From: Prunus persica
Taxonomy: Eukaryota; Streptophyta; Magnoliopsida; Rosales; Rosaceae
Length of the DNA stretch: 64,000 bases
NCBI RefSeq assembly: GCF_000346465.2
Contig: NC_034011.1
Coordinates: 5,454,534-5,518,533, forward strand
Direction of reading: 5' to 3'
Below, piece by piece: positions 24,491 to 36,620 of this stretch. Position numbers and translations under genes: made by a program. The notes under the pieces were generated by a model. That model was given only the letters and a program-made list of their open reading frames with translations. It had not been told where the DNA came from and did no database searches. The stretch's first letter is position 1. Every line of letters starts with the position of its first letter.

Positions 24491-25228
24491 AGCATAATAA
24501 ATATTATAAATAAAAAAACCCTAACACACTTTTTTTCTCCAGTCATCAATCTCACTTTTCTTTCCCAACCGTTTCATCTCTCCTCTCCTTCTCCTCTTCA
24601 TCTTGTTCTCCCCTCTAATCTCCTTCTCTGTCTCGATTTGGAGATCTCATCGCCTCGCAACAGCGCCTCACCGCATCACCATTTGTTCGGTCAACACATG
24701 GTGGCCACCAACAAAATGGTAGATTTGGACCTCTCCAAATGATTTTCCGGTGAGTGAAAGTGCAGTTGCACCTCCTTGCACCTCTGTAGCTCCGCCATTG
24801 ACTAGAACATGATACGCTAACGAGTAAAAAGTCCATTCAGTGTATCCACAAAAAAACTATACCATCCTACATGAGAGGTTATACCAACCCTAATATATTG
24901 GTTCATATGTTTGGCTCTGACTACATGTTGTTCCAAGAGAGGTTCACATAAGTTTTCCTTGTCGTCTAAATCCTCAACATTTCATCCAATTTTTTGTTAA
25001 ATCATTAAAAATAAAAATATGAACAAAAATTGAACAAAAAGAGAACAAAAACAAAAAAGAAAACCCTATCCCCACCAACAAACCTAGGCCTATTTGTGCC
25101 TCCCTTCTCCTCTGTTTTCTTCCCCTATAACCAGACCACTACTTTCCCCACCTGCTTCCTCCCTTCCATTGTTGCCGCCTCCCCTTTCTGACTCATGAGG
25201 CAAAAATTGAGAGGGGCGGGGGGGTTGG

Positions 25229-26314
25229 TTTAGGGTGAAATGTTGACGATTTAGACTGCATGGGGGACATTAACAAAAAAAGAAGTTCATATCCTTTATT
25301 TTCTTTATTAAAAAAATAGGATAAGGGGTTAATTGAAAGTTAGGTAACCAGTCAAACCGAACTAAACTGTACCGCTCAACGGTGGATTAAATGGTCATAG
25401 TTTGGAGGTAAAATTGATCCAAACCAGACCACACCACTCCTCATTATTCTTGGCACGTGGCAGTGAGAATTACAATACAGTAAAAGATGACATGTATTTA
25501 AAATTGGTGATTAAATTTGCATACATATCATGTTTAATTAAAATGTCCCATACTGTCACATCACATGCAACGGGGATAACACTATTTTGCTATATCCAGC
25601 CAATAATGCAATGACACATGAAAGAATTATCCCGTATATCATTGCGCTCGTTGTATGAAAGTCTCTCTCCATGAATAGTCGCACATATACTCTCTTGCTA
25701 GCAAAACATTGGTTGTGACACCTTTGCAAATTGAAAGCCTCTTGGTTATTTTTATAATTACAGCTAGTATATATGTTCACATATCCATTTACCATCATGC
25801 CATCATACGGATCAATGCATGCACAAGCAATTATATTCATACATGTACTAATACAAATAGGTACATAATTCTAGCCAGCAGCCATAATTATGTATGTAAC
25901 ATGCACCATGATTCACTAGTACTCATGCATACATATGCATGATGAATGGCATGAATAATGATCATATATGTTGCAAAACATACTCCCATGTTTCATGATA
26001 CAGCCATATATCCCAGCCCCCTCTTTAAAATAAGACCCCAACAATCAGCAAGAAATTAGGCAAGCACGACCATAATCAAGGAAATCACATGACCTGTCCC
26101 AAGTCACAAGATCAAACGGTGAAGATCCGATCCCACCAAATCACCAAGCACCAACAGCCTTAGGATCTGTCCCATATCCACCTTCTGGTGCCTGCCTTTA
26201 TTAGTGTTTGTAGGGAGCACATATCCCCCACTTCTGCCTCTCATGTGACCGACCAACTAAGCCCTAGTTGACCTGTCATTGCTCCCACCATGTCCTCTCT
26301 AAACTTCTCCATCC
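25229..26314. other. Intergenic, upstream of IAA19-like gene
   Basis: AT-rich at first, then a less AT-rich proximal region. A possible MITE relative of 12989-13125 lies at about 25566-25640. The proximal part holds several TGTC-core motifs (TGTCCC at about 26095 and 26168, TGTCAT at about 26274), which fit the loose auxin response element core TGTCNN; such short motifs occur by chance. Confidence 0.4.
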
Positions 26315-26323
26315 TAATATAAG
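26315..26323 (+). promoter_or_regulatory. Probable TATA element of the IAA19-like gene
   Basis: TAATATAAG about 125 bp before the start codon. Confidence 0.4.
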
Positions 26324-26445
26324 AACTTGCTTTTAGTCACTTAAAACTGTACACACAAAAAACCCCAATCTCCCACCAATCAACAGTTGATCAAGAAAAA
26401 AGCAAAGCAACACAAACAAAATTTCTCAGAACTATCAAAACCCAA

Positions 26446-29363
26446 ATGGCCAAAGAAGGTTTAGGGCTTGAAATCACAGAGCTGAGGCTGGGGCTATCCA
26501 GTGGTCCAAGATTGGTGGACAAAAACGAGAAGAAAAGGGTTTTTTCACAGATTGCTGGCGGAGATGGACATAATAATAGCACATCCAGTGATGACGACCG
26601 GAAAAGCGAAACGAAGAACCAAGTTGTGGGGTGGCCTCCGGTGTGTTCTTACCGGAGGAAGATTAATAGCTTAAATGAGACGTCCAAAATGTACGTCAAG
26701 GTTAGCATGGATGGAGCTCCTTTTCTTCGTAAAATTGACTTGAGCATACACAACCAGTACGCAGATCTTGCCGTGGCATTGGAGAAGCTATTTGGTTGTT
26801 TTGGCATCGGTGAGTAGTAATATTCTGCACAATTGAATTTAAATTGGTCTTTACTGTTTAAAGTTTTAAATGTTAAGCTCTTATAGCATGAAACTAAACT
26901 TATACATATAGAAATTTTATGGGAAAACATTAAGGGGTGTTTGGTATCCTATTCAAATAGGGAATTCAAAAACTTTGATTTTTCTTTAAAATAAGGAGTT
27001 CTTAAATCTATTTTTAAGATTCAAAAACTTGTTTCGTATGCAACTTGAAAACTGTTTTCAAATCTTAAAAATTTGAGAACTTGTGGGTTGTTAAAAAAAA
27101 CTGAAAAAACAGATATTTTTTGTTTTTAATAATTGTGGTGTTTTTTAGTTGTTCTTGAGTTTGAGTTTTTGAAAATAGGGCTACCAAACAGGTTTTCTTT
27201 GTTTTGGACTCAAATTCTGTTTTTGAGTTTAAAAAGTTGAATTCAAGTTGAATACCAAACAGGCTCTAAGATATTTATATGAAGAACACTATTTTATTTT
27301 TATTTTTATACCACACTTTTGTATATATATAATTAGATATGTCAAATGAGTTGTGCTCTGAAAAAATAAACATGGTAAAAGAAGCTGATTTCTTCAATTT
27401 TAAGAAGAAAAAAAAATATAGACAATACTTCCCTCCTTACCTTCTATTGTGGCTCAACCACAAAGTGACATGTGTCCTCTATTTTTTAATTGTAAAAAAA
27501 ATTCCGTTTTGACAATTCAAAAAAGAAGACACATGTCACTTTATGATTGAGTCACAATAGAAGGTAAGGAGGAAAGTATTGTCCAAAAAATATTGCACGA
27601 ACACATAAAGCATCACAAAATTCAAAAAGAAAAACAACTAAAGAAAATGGTATTAAAATTTTGTGTATGCGTTGACAGGCGAGGTGTTGAAGGATGCAGA
27701 GAACTGCGAATTTGCTCCTATTTATGAAGACAAAGATGGAGACTGGATGCTTGTGGGAGACGTCCCTTGGGAGTAAGTGTTTCAAACCAAGCTTCTTTAC
27801 TACTTTTGATCCCAACTTGTGTGCACTAAAATTCTAGTTAGACATATGGAAATGAATTCTTTATTAGTTTTGACATTGCTCAATTTTAAATTTTATATAA
27901 AAGTCTAACTAACAAGCAGAGGTGTTAGATGGCCGAGATGCAAAAGTTCAGATACAACCTTCGAGAAGAGAAAAATCTCTCCCTAACCCAATTGATACGA
28001 GTCAATTGATGACCTAATTGAGTCAAGTCTCCATGTTGACTAAGCGAAAGACTTAAAAAATTTATAAAGAGAGAGACTAAACACCTTTCATGTTAAATTA
28101 AGTAGTGCACATGAGCTCAGTCAACTTGATTAGAGCGAACTTCCTTGATCCAAGTTCGAATCCCCCTCTTTATAATTTAGATTATATTAAAATAAATTAT
28201 CGCTTGTATAAAATTAGGATTGATCTAGAAATGCATGCATTTGAATTTGCATATACGGTTCATCTGATAATAAGATCTTTAGTAATTGTATGACAAATCA
28301 TCAATCAATTCTTAGAGGGTCAAAATTGGTTGCTAATTAGTCGTAAAGTGTAAAGGGTTAATTAACACAAGTCCACAAAGCCGGCACCAATTAGGCATGC
28401 ATTCTATTAATTTTGTCGATTTGATAAAGATATAAGGGACATAGAATTATATTAGTGTCCTTCCATAGTTTCTCACATTATTCGAATATCTTACGTTGGA
28501 CCCATAGTCATACTACCGACACAAGCATTTCATATAATGATGTCGGGGACAATAATACCAAAATGTCCTTTGACACCATAAGGCATAGTCATGGCAGTGC
28601 ATTATTCTGAGGAGAGAAAATAAAAGGTACTTTTATTTTACCACATTTCCCAAGTCAAAAAATTGTATCACATACCAATTGGAGAAAAGAAAAAGGAAAA
28701 AATAAAAAACAAATGAATCATATGTAGTTTATATATAATTATATGATATGACTGTTCATGGTTTATCTTAAGACCTTGTACTTTTTCATGAATGAGTCAT
28801 GGAAGTGTCCCTGCCACTCACATTTGTGTTTTGGATAGTGTCTTTTTTGCTATCTTTTGCACTCTTGTAAGGTACAGCATCTGCTCCAACAACAAAAAAA
28901 TAAGTCGTGAAAGTGTTGATTGTTACTTAAATATAAATAAAAAATGATTTAGATCTCAACAGTTTTCTTAACTATTAACACCTTTCATAAAATTAACGCT
29001 CGTGATATTATAAGATCACGCGGAACTCACATCATGATCATGAGAGTCTATAACATCATTCATTTTGTTTGTAGCATCATGATAATTCAGCATAGATACA
29101 TATGTATTTACCTACAGCCTTGGATCTCTCTACCCATAACTAATCGATTTTGAATTAGAGGATCTTATTTGAATTATATCAAATTGGTATAAACCAAAAC
29201 AAAAAAATTGAAGTAAATATTCCAATAACTTATATTTGTCATTTGCAGGATGTTTATTGAGTCATGCAAGAGGCTGAGGATCATGAAGAGATCGGATGCC
29301 AAGGGATTTGGACTGCAGCCCAAGGGCTTCCTCAAGGCAACTATGAAAGATGATCCTAAATAA
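26446..29363 (+). CDS. IAA19-like: Aux/IAA auxin-response repressor, IAA19-like (3 exons)
   Basis: Exons 26446-26809, 27679-27772 and 29249-29363 give 190 aa. Aux/IAA proteins are short-lived nuclear repressors that bind ARF factors and are degraded through TIR1/AFB when auxin is present. All four conserved domains are visible: I, the EAR motif TELRLGL (11-17), which recruits TOPLESS; II, the degron QVVGWPPV (59-66), intact; III/IV, the PB1 fold with [17 protein letters not shown] and the acidic OPCA stretch [16 protein letters not shown]. The start [17 protein letters not shown] and the end [19 protein letters not shown] point to the IAA5/IAA6/IAA19 clade. Domain I reads LGLSSG where LGLPG is usual. 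It is the first of two Aux/IAA genes on the same strand, 7.3 kb apart. Intron 1 contains two MITEs. Clade placement is from motif recall, not a tree. Confidence 0.93.
26934..27266. mobile_element. Tourist-like MITE in intron 1 of the IAA19-like gene
   Basis: Ends GGGGTGTTTGGTAT and ATACCAAACAGGCTC are inverted repeats with the GTTTGGTA core. Flanking TAA duplications (26931-26933, 27267-27269) fit PIF/Harbinger. 333 bp, non-coding. Confidence 0.8.
27420..27584. mobile_element. Mutator-like MITE in intron 1 of the IAA19-like gene
   Basis: 165 bp, almost entirely a hairpin: the first 60 bp (GACAATACTTCCCTCCTTAC onward) pair with the last 60 bp with few mismatches. It is flanked by the perfect 9-bp duplication AAAAAATAT (27411-27419, 27585-27593), the size expected of Mutator-like transposition. 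Confidence 0.85.
28100..28215 (+). repeat. tRNA-derived SINE-like sequence in intron 2 of the IAA19-like gene
   Basis: TGAGCTCAGTCAACTTG (A-box-like) is followed after about 35 bp by AAGTTCGAATCC (B-box-like), the layout of a pol III promoter in tRNA-derived SINEs. No tail or target duplication was defined, and it does not fold as a full tRNA. Confidence 0.45.
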
Positions 29364-30123
29364 TCTCTTCCCAGAAGAAGTCGAAAATGGAGATCGATTT
29401 GACTGCATTTGATTTCCTCATCTCATGATATGTATGCTTTTTTTCTTTCTTTCTTTCTTCATATAATCAGTAGTTAATTGCTGGCTTTAAGCAGAAAGCT
29501 CTTGTTTTAATTACAAACGTGAAACTTTGATGTTAAGATTGGTATAAGGCACTAGAAATTAAGGGGAGATCATTTTCCTCCACCTTCATCATTTCCTTCA
29601 TATATGTGTTTAAAACGACAGTTCATTCCACTGTATTTTTTACTAGTTTCTTGGTGCTTCAGATTAATGATGAATTCTAGTTCTCGCTCAAATATGATAA
29701 ACTTTTCTCTGTTCCTTCCTTTCAAGAATCCATATACAACCTGAGATACAACTATTCTGATAAATTGTAGTATAATCTTCCTCACTAGTCATGCATAAAC
29801 CAGTGTGGCTGCTTGTAAGGGGACCTTGCTATATATATACGTCAAGTTAGGTTCCCATCCATCAAAGAAAAGCCCAACTATTCTAACACAAGTAATTAAC
29901 CGTCCAAGCTTAACAACATAGGAATCCACAACATATATAGGACATAGAATCCACCTCCCATGTAGTAACGAGCACATAATTACCTTTCTTATTAATATAT
30001 CACGAGTTTACCTATGAACAACACAGAACAGGCCCATATGCCAATGAATCGAGTCTAAAACCGAACATATCCCTTCTTTATTGTTGATCATTTAATTACT
30101 TTCATTAGTAATTAAACATGACG
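29364..30123. other. IAA19-like 3' UTR and flank, no gene seen
   Basis: The first 200-300 bp are probably the 3' UTR. Minus-strand frames at 29570-29977 have no recognisable product. Confidence 0.5.
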
Positions 30124-30772
30124 AGGTGGCAATGAGTCGTATCGTTAGGTTCGAGTAGTTTTAGGTTATTAGGTCCAAAATAGGTAACATGTTTAACAAA
30201 TTATTGAACATGTCACATGTTTAACAGGTAATCCATTTACACAAAACTTAATCAAAAACATTGTTTAGTACAATCGATAGTCTAAATTACAGGAGAAGGG
30301 GTTTCTCACACACACTACCACTACGGTGTTACAGGGATTCGAACCTAAAATTACTAGTCTACAATTCAATGTCATTTTCCACTGGACTAGACCTTGTTGG
30401 CTATTCAAAAAAAAAAAAAAAAAAGTTAAAAAGTTGGGTAGAATTTTCATTTGGGTGGGTTTAAATCCACTACCTTAGTAGGGTTCATGATGGAATAGAA
30501 TAGAACATATCAATATATGCATGTCACATATTTATTATTATTAATAATAATTTAAAATTAAATAGTAAACGAGTTAAGTAGGTCATTTTGTAGGTTGGCG
30601 GGTTGACAAAAAACCCAATAGATTATTAAATATGTCATGATGGGTTTATCGGAATTTGACCTGGATTGAACCCGAATTTAACTCACAATTTTAATCGTGC
30701 GGATTGATCACCTAATTTTCTGTGCAAATTTCGAATCGTTTAACGGATCATGTTGGAAATTGTCACCCTAGT
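30124..30772. repeat. Degenerate repeat with short inverted ends (GGTGGCAAT / ATTGTCACC)
   Basis: Begins near GAGGTGGCAATGAGTCG and ends near GGAAATTGTCACCCTAG, a pattern frequent in plant non-autonomous hAT-like repeats. The body has recurring ATGTTTAAC/ATTAAATATGTC phrases. A second fragment with a GGGATTCGAACC motif and an A-run (about 30264-30480) appears inserted in it. Target duplications were not resolved. Confidence 0.4.
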
Positions 30773-31750
30773 AATGACCATATACCGCAGATTTTGACTA
30801 CATTGTCTGTTAATCACAGCTCTGATGAGACTTGTGAAATTAAAAAGGGGTGGACCAAAGTGTCTGCTGCGGTAGGGTTATTCGTTTGAAAAGGAAGGCA
30901 AGGGAACAAGAAAATGATGTAACTGCGCATTGCTGTTATATTATTCATTTGAAATTAAGGCTAAAGTTAATCACTTTTTACATGGTTTAGAGTGGCTGGT
31001 GGTTTTTGTAAAGGGCATTAAAGTAAATCCATTATCCCCAAAAGAGAGACTTTTTCAGCCTAATTTTAGCGCATTTCCATCCATTTGTCATGACAAAAGG
31101 CAAGAGGATGCAATGGTTGTTACTATTCATGTGAATAGTGCTTGCTCTTGCAATTTTTTTGTTGGTTTTCCACCCATTGCTATAGCAACACAAGGATAAC
31201 CATCATTCACATGAGATATGAGGAGAAGAATTTGTATAGAATTTTGGTGTAAGAAGTGAAGAATATGGCTAGGTATTTATTATATATACAAAAATTCTGA
31301 AATTTTTGGTATTTTTTTCCTTCTTTTTTTTCAATTTTTTTGTTATTTAAATTGGCTTATGATGTCAGCATTAGGCCTGTTTGCCCAAACAAGTCTTGCC
31401 TTTACTGGGGGGCCTCTTGCTAGGGTTGGGGCTTCCCACTGGAAGTGCTTTTAGAGGCTGAATAGAACTTGATCAACTTATCAAAGAAAATGAGGGTCTT
31501 GCCAAAAAAATAAAAATAAAAGAAAATGAGGGTTCAAAGAGAAGCACCATTGTACTTAATCAAACAATGTGCTTAAGTTCGCAGGTGTGGGTAAAGCAAG
31601 TTGGCCAATAAGTTAAAATCTATATTAAAGAGTGAAAACATAATGAAAGAATCCCTATTTTCCCTTGATAAAATAATAAAAATTATTTTAAAATACTTAT
31701 AATTAGAAGTATTTAAGCTAGCTATGAACCAATTAACATTTGGTTTAGTT
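30773..31750. other. Intergenic, no gene seen
   Basis: AT-rich, T-runs; the 30930-31199 open frame lacks any recognisable domain. Confidence 0.5.
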
Positions 31751-32150
31751 AGAGCATCTCCAAGGGAAGACGCAAAAGAGTAAGTAAACCTCATTTGTCT
31801 TGCCACATCAGCATTTTCATGCTCCAAAGGAAGGGGCAAATGGGTAGGCAAAATATACTTTCTCTCCCCAACAAGGCAATATTGCCTACTTCAAAGTAAA
31901 GAGATATATTAGACCCCACTTGCTTTTTATAATAAAATACCATATCCGCTCTCTCACCTACTTTCTATAAAATATAATAGTAAATGTAAGAGATAAAAAT
32001 ATATAATATAATAATGGTTTGTAGACTTTCATTGCTTAGTCCCTTAAAGTGACCAACTTTTTTCACGAGACAAATGGGTAGGCAACATGTCACCAAGGTT
32101 GTTATAGTATAATTTTGCCTATTTCATTTGCCTCTTTCCTTAGAGATACT
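31751..32150. mobile_element. Probable MITE with GCATCTCCAA-type inverted ends
   Basis: Left AGAGCATCTCCAAGGGAAGA and the complement of the right end (AGTATCTCTAAGGAAAGAGG) agree at most positions. The internal motif GGCAAATGGGTAGGCAA occurs near the left end and a related GACAAATGGGTAGGCAA near the right. A clear target duplication was not found. Confidence 0.6.
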
Positions 32151-35100
32151 TTTAATGATAGTTGTTTTTCTTCGTTGGAGAAATCTTAAGTTCGACTCAC
32201 ACTAATGCGCTATATCATCAGGAATTTGAATTTAATACCGTACTTTAACGAAATCAACAAACTTGTCAGCTAAATCTAGGAGACATGCTAAACATCAAAT
32301 TTTCTCATCTCTTGACTTTAAACTACAAAGAAAATTAACAAGTGGAGAACTTCTAAAGAAAAACGTCATGTTCTCATATTCTTTGCATGCATATAAATTA
32401 ATTGTGTGATTCTTAGGCACATGATTAGTGCATAGCATAATTCCAGGTACAGAATCTTTTTGGTCTCATCTGCATTCACACATGTCCCGATAGTTTGGTG
32501 CATATGTAGCATTTACGATTTATAATATAAATCCAACATTGAATCTTAATTTAGATATTATCATTCTAATTCATAGATATTATCAATGAGATCCATAACA
32601 TTGTTTTGGGTCATTCGAAAAATTTAATCAACCCCCCATGATCCTAAACAAATTTTGCAGATATGGATGAATTTTTCTGACTTCCAACTCTACAAATCTG
32701 CCTTCCTCGAATTTAGCCTCAGATAACTCAAAACAAAGAGTATGATTTGGTACATTGCATGAGGTCCAATATTTATGGCATGTTTACTTATTAGTAGTAG
32801 GTATGTCATTCATGCTCCTTCTTTCTCATGTGTTTACTAACATGGTTATTAATAAAATGATTCTAATTCTTTACTTCTGCTGCGTTTACTTACACATACG
32901 AAATAAAAAAATTATGAGAGTTCCATAGTAAAATCTATAATCAAATACCCTCAAAATTATGAGAGTAGTTGATCCGATTCCAATTCCTTATTCCTAAATT
33001 CTTAATTTGTAAACTAATATCAATTCTAAATTCTGATCACCTCATTTCATTTCTTCTCACTGAGTTAGATTCCTTGAAGAACGTTGTATTGGGGTATCTT
33101 CTCGACCATCATATTGTAAATATCATCATTTTACAGGGGCTAAATTGTCATCTAATGGGGATGAAAGAATTTTGAACCACCGGACTTTGGATTCTTGAGA
33201 ATGATAGGAAATTACCAATTCCTTGCAGAAGAATCTGTCTTATCAAAACTAAGAAGGTTCCAGTATTGGGTGAAACATATGAGATTGTTTTTGTTTTTGT
33301 TTTTTTCCAAATTAGAAAGGGGAAAGGGAGAAAACTCATACACACGAAATCACTTGGAAACACACTAAAAATATGGGCCAATTCAACTAATTAACACCTC
33401 ACTGATGGTGAAACATATGAGATTAGTGCCCTTTTTCTTTGTCAACTTCCAAATGTATTTTATATACACCAATCTTTCCATTCACAGAAGGGTGTGTCAA
33501 CATACTTTTTTATTATTTATTATAGAGATATTTATACCAACACCCCTTAAGATTTTCTGTATTTTCACAAAATCCCTTGAGATTTTAAAAATTACACGAA
33601 CTCCCCTTTAATTAGTTCTTAAATTATTTTCACAAAATCCTTTTTCATTAATATCTATATATAGAATAGATAATACCTAATTTTCATGATGACAAGGCAT
33701 ATATGTACATATACCAATTGATGTATGCCCTACCACATACGTGTTTGCCCCTTTGGCTAACCAAATAAAGAAGGTATCTAGCTGTTTCAAAGAAGCTCCA
33801 TGTGAATGAGGTATTGCCATCATGGAGAGCATGAAAATCAAAATGTTCATAATAAGAAATAGGGGTCCACTAAGTGGTATATCTTGCTACATCTGCTGCC
33901 TACCTTCTACTTGGGGACATGAACTTTCGACTTTGCTGGCTCCATTTCAACAAAGACAATTCAATACAGATGGGTTTCTTTGGAAAATTCAAATTGGATA
34001 GACAAGTTGAGATGCCCCACTACAACGAGAGAACTTCTTTAGGCATGCACTTTCTTCTTTTTTCTCCCTTTCATCATTTGGTTGAATGCAATTGTATAGC
34101 ATTCTGCATTATTTTTTCGACAAAAAAAATTCTTGTAGCGGGTATGATACTCCATACAAGATTTAATGATTAAACTGTTAAATATCTTCAACATTAATTC
34201 ATATTAGAAAATGAAATGCTCAGCAACAAATTATCAATCTAACAAAACAAATTTAATGAGACGTGAATATTGTAATACCATAACATATTGACTATATAAT
34301 TAGAGTGATGTTATTTCCACCCCTGTCCTGTTTCTCTACTCACCTTATCTTCCTATCCACCATTATTCCTAAAATACTCTTTAATTATTCATTCAAGCCA
34401 ATTCTCTTTGCTAATTATTAGTAATTGAGATATGAAGAGAATCAAGTTGTGTTTGACGGACTCAATATATATCTTAGTCTAATATTTTAGTTTTATGAAT
34501 CTTTTAGGTTTTTTTTCTTTTGTCAAACGATAAAATAAATAGGTTACGTGAATTGAGATTTTTTTCCTAAGTTTATAGAAGTTATTTTACAACCGGGTAG
34601 TTGTGGTTGTGGTTTTAAAAAGAGTGCCAATTAATTATTTTTTAAAGTCTTTTTCTTTTTAAACAGTATAGGTGGTTGTTGATTTAAATATTAGGTTGGT
34701 AATTTTTATTAAATAAAATTCTTAGTGCAAAATATTAAGTGTCAAGTCAAACAGTTGGGCAATTTCTTTATTATTTGAAATAAAATGAATAAATAAATAG
34801 ATGATACCAGAAGGGGAAGGCCAGACAGGAGGCCCGGAGATCCCGGTATGAGCAAACCGATTATCAACTGTAAACCGCGGGCGGAAACCGGTGGAACTGC
34901 ACACGTGTCGGCTATCGACAAGCAAACACGTTCACATGAAAAATGTTAGGTGGGTCCCAGAGCTCTAAACTCTCGAGTTTAAGTCATTTTGGGGCCCCAC
35001 ATGGAAAGTTCCATAAAGTTGACCTGTAGACAAGAACCACGGCATGTGGGTCCTGCTTGGCCCCACGCGGGCATTGATGGCTTGCCTTTCCTCTCTCTTC

Positions 35101-36340
35101 ACGGCTCCCTTCATCTTCTACTAGATAGTCGGTCTTTTTTGTGTTCTACAAAGGAAGGAGCAGAGATATTTCTTTTGAGCTGCAAAAATATTTGTTGTCT
35201 AAGCTAATTAGAAAAAACATATATATATATATAATTATTGGAAGCCTTTTGAATTTGAAATTTTATAAGAATTTCATTGCATGGGAATGTTTGCAAAGCA
35301 CCGCCGAAAATTAAAAGAAACTATCAAATGAATTGTAACCAATGATTCCATATTTATATGGTTTTATGTGATTTTCTACAATATTATTTTTAGCTTTTAT
35401 TTTAGAAACTTTTAATTAGAAATGAGCAAGAATTTGCAGATCAACCGAAACATGACAACTAGAACTAGGATGACACAAATCTACTAAAAATATGTCGAAA
35501 CTGCACAACATTAAAACATTAACAAATAAATTTGATGTGTCGACCATGGAACAAGCCCCCGGTTTGGAATCCCCCCCTTCCACCGAAAATTGACGAATAC
35601 CTTTATTAGCAGCCAAAAGCAATAAGTCATAGGCAAGTGTCTCTTTACTTGAAAATAAAGAAAAAACCAAGCATTTGAAATTTTTTTCCAATCCACACAC
35701 ACAAGAGAGACTTTATAAAGCCAATCTTAATTTTAAGTAGGTTGCTTGGTTTTTCTTTCTTGTCACTAACTTACATTATATGACAAAAATAGGTTTGATT
35801 TTATAATGGTAGTGGTATTTTTAATGCTAATGTTGAAAAACATAAAACACATTTTGTTTTACGAGGTTGAGTAAGCTTTTTTTATGATAATCGATTCATT
35901 CAATGAATTGGAACACACCAAATACATTATTAAACTACCAACCTTTTAAGTGATGTGTGCGCATATAAATTAAATAGGCCAAAAAGCGTTTTTATAGAGA
36001 ATCATTTTTCTAAATAATCACTTCAAATGATTCAAAATGATTTTATGAAGAAGCGTATAGGTGGTGTTTATGTCCAAAATCACTTAAAATTATTTAAAAT
36101 AATTATATAGATAATTACATGAGAGATGATTTTTGTCGAAAATAATTCTGACCTATTTAGAATCACACTCAAACAAAACTTAAACTCTAGCAAAACAAAT
36201 ATTTTACTATGAATTATTTACCGCCGTTTACACGTTTATACTGCTTAGTAGCCATTTGTATTGTATATTATATGAATTAGCAGTATTAAAAAATAAATAA
36301 AATAAAATAAAATAAACTAAACAATAAATAATAAAAATTG
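32151..36340. other. Intergenic, upstream of the IAA7/14/17-like gene
   Basis: Mostly AT-rich with no supported gene. About 34810-35110 is clearly richer in G+C and holds CCGCGGGCGG, CACACGTGTCGG and other compact motifs; it might be a distal regulatory or decayed exonic sequence, but no frame with family resemblance was found. The frames at 33874-34173 and 35416-35702 have no recognisable domain. Confidence 0.45.
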
Positions 36341-36543
36341 ACTAGGTCGGAATTGGACCGACCGGGGGGCCCCAAGCTTTCAGCTTCATTCAAGCATAGA
36401 AATCACAACCCACACGCTTCCGTCACACACTACTACCACCAACATGGACGAATCACAGCCGCTCTTTCCGAGCCACGTGTCATCTACCCACTGGCGGAAT
36501 CATTTTGCCGGCCACATTCTCTCCCCCTTAACATTATATATAA
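36341..36543 (+). promoter_or_regulatory. Proximal promoter of the IAA7/14/17-like gene
   Basis: Contains the inverted repeat GGTCGG/CCGACC (36345-36363), a G-box CACGTG (36474-36479) and a TATA element TTATATATAAG (about 36534-36544) about 80 bp before the ATG. Roles are inferred from consensus. Confidence 0.5.
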
Positions 36544-36620
36544 GCTGCTCTGCACACAGAGCCGGCTAAAGTTGTTGGTCCATCAAATTTACAAGCAAAG
36601 CAAAGAAAAGCATTCGAAAC

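Larger units (their letters stand above)
13224..25228 (+). repeat. Segmental duplication, copy 2
   Basis: Direct copy of 1-6755. It is longer because it contains a Tourist-like MITE (480 bp) and copia element A (4433 bp). It also carries about 185 bp near 15478-15662 and about 57 bp near 16304-16360 that copy 1 lacks; the second of these is flanked in copy 2 by a short GGA repeat, the signature of a deletion in copy 1. No gene was recognised in the duplicated DNA. Confidence 0.9.

Noticed and set aside
28100..28215. Functional tRNA gene
   Set aside because: A- and B-box-like motifs are present but the sequence does not give a complete cloverleaf or anticodon arm; kept only as a SINE-like remnant.
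30261..30464. Possible tRNA or gene around the GGGATTCGAACC motif
   Set aside because: The isolated B-box-like motif has no matching acceptor stem and sits in degenerate repeat DNA.
33874..34173. 99-aa plus-strand frame
   Set aside because: No family resemblance and no splice-supported extension.
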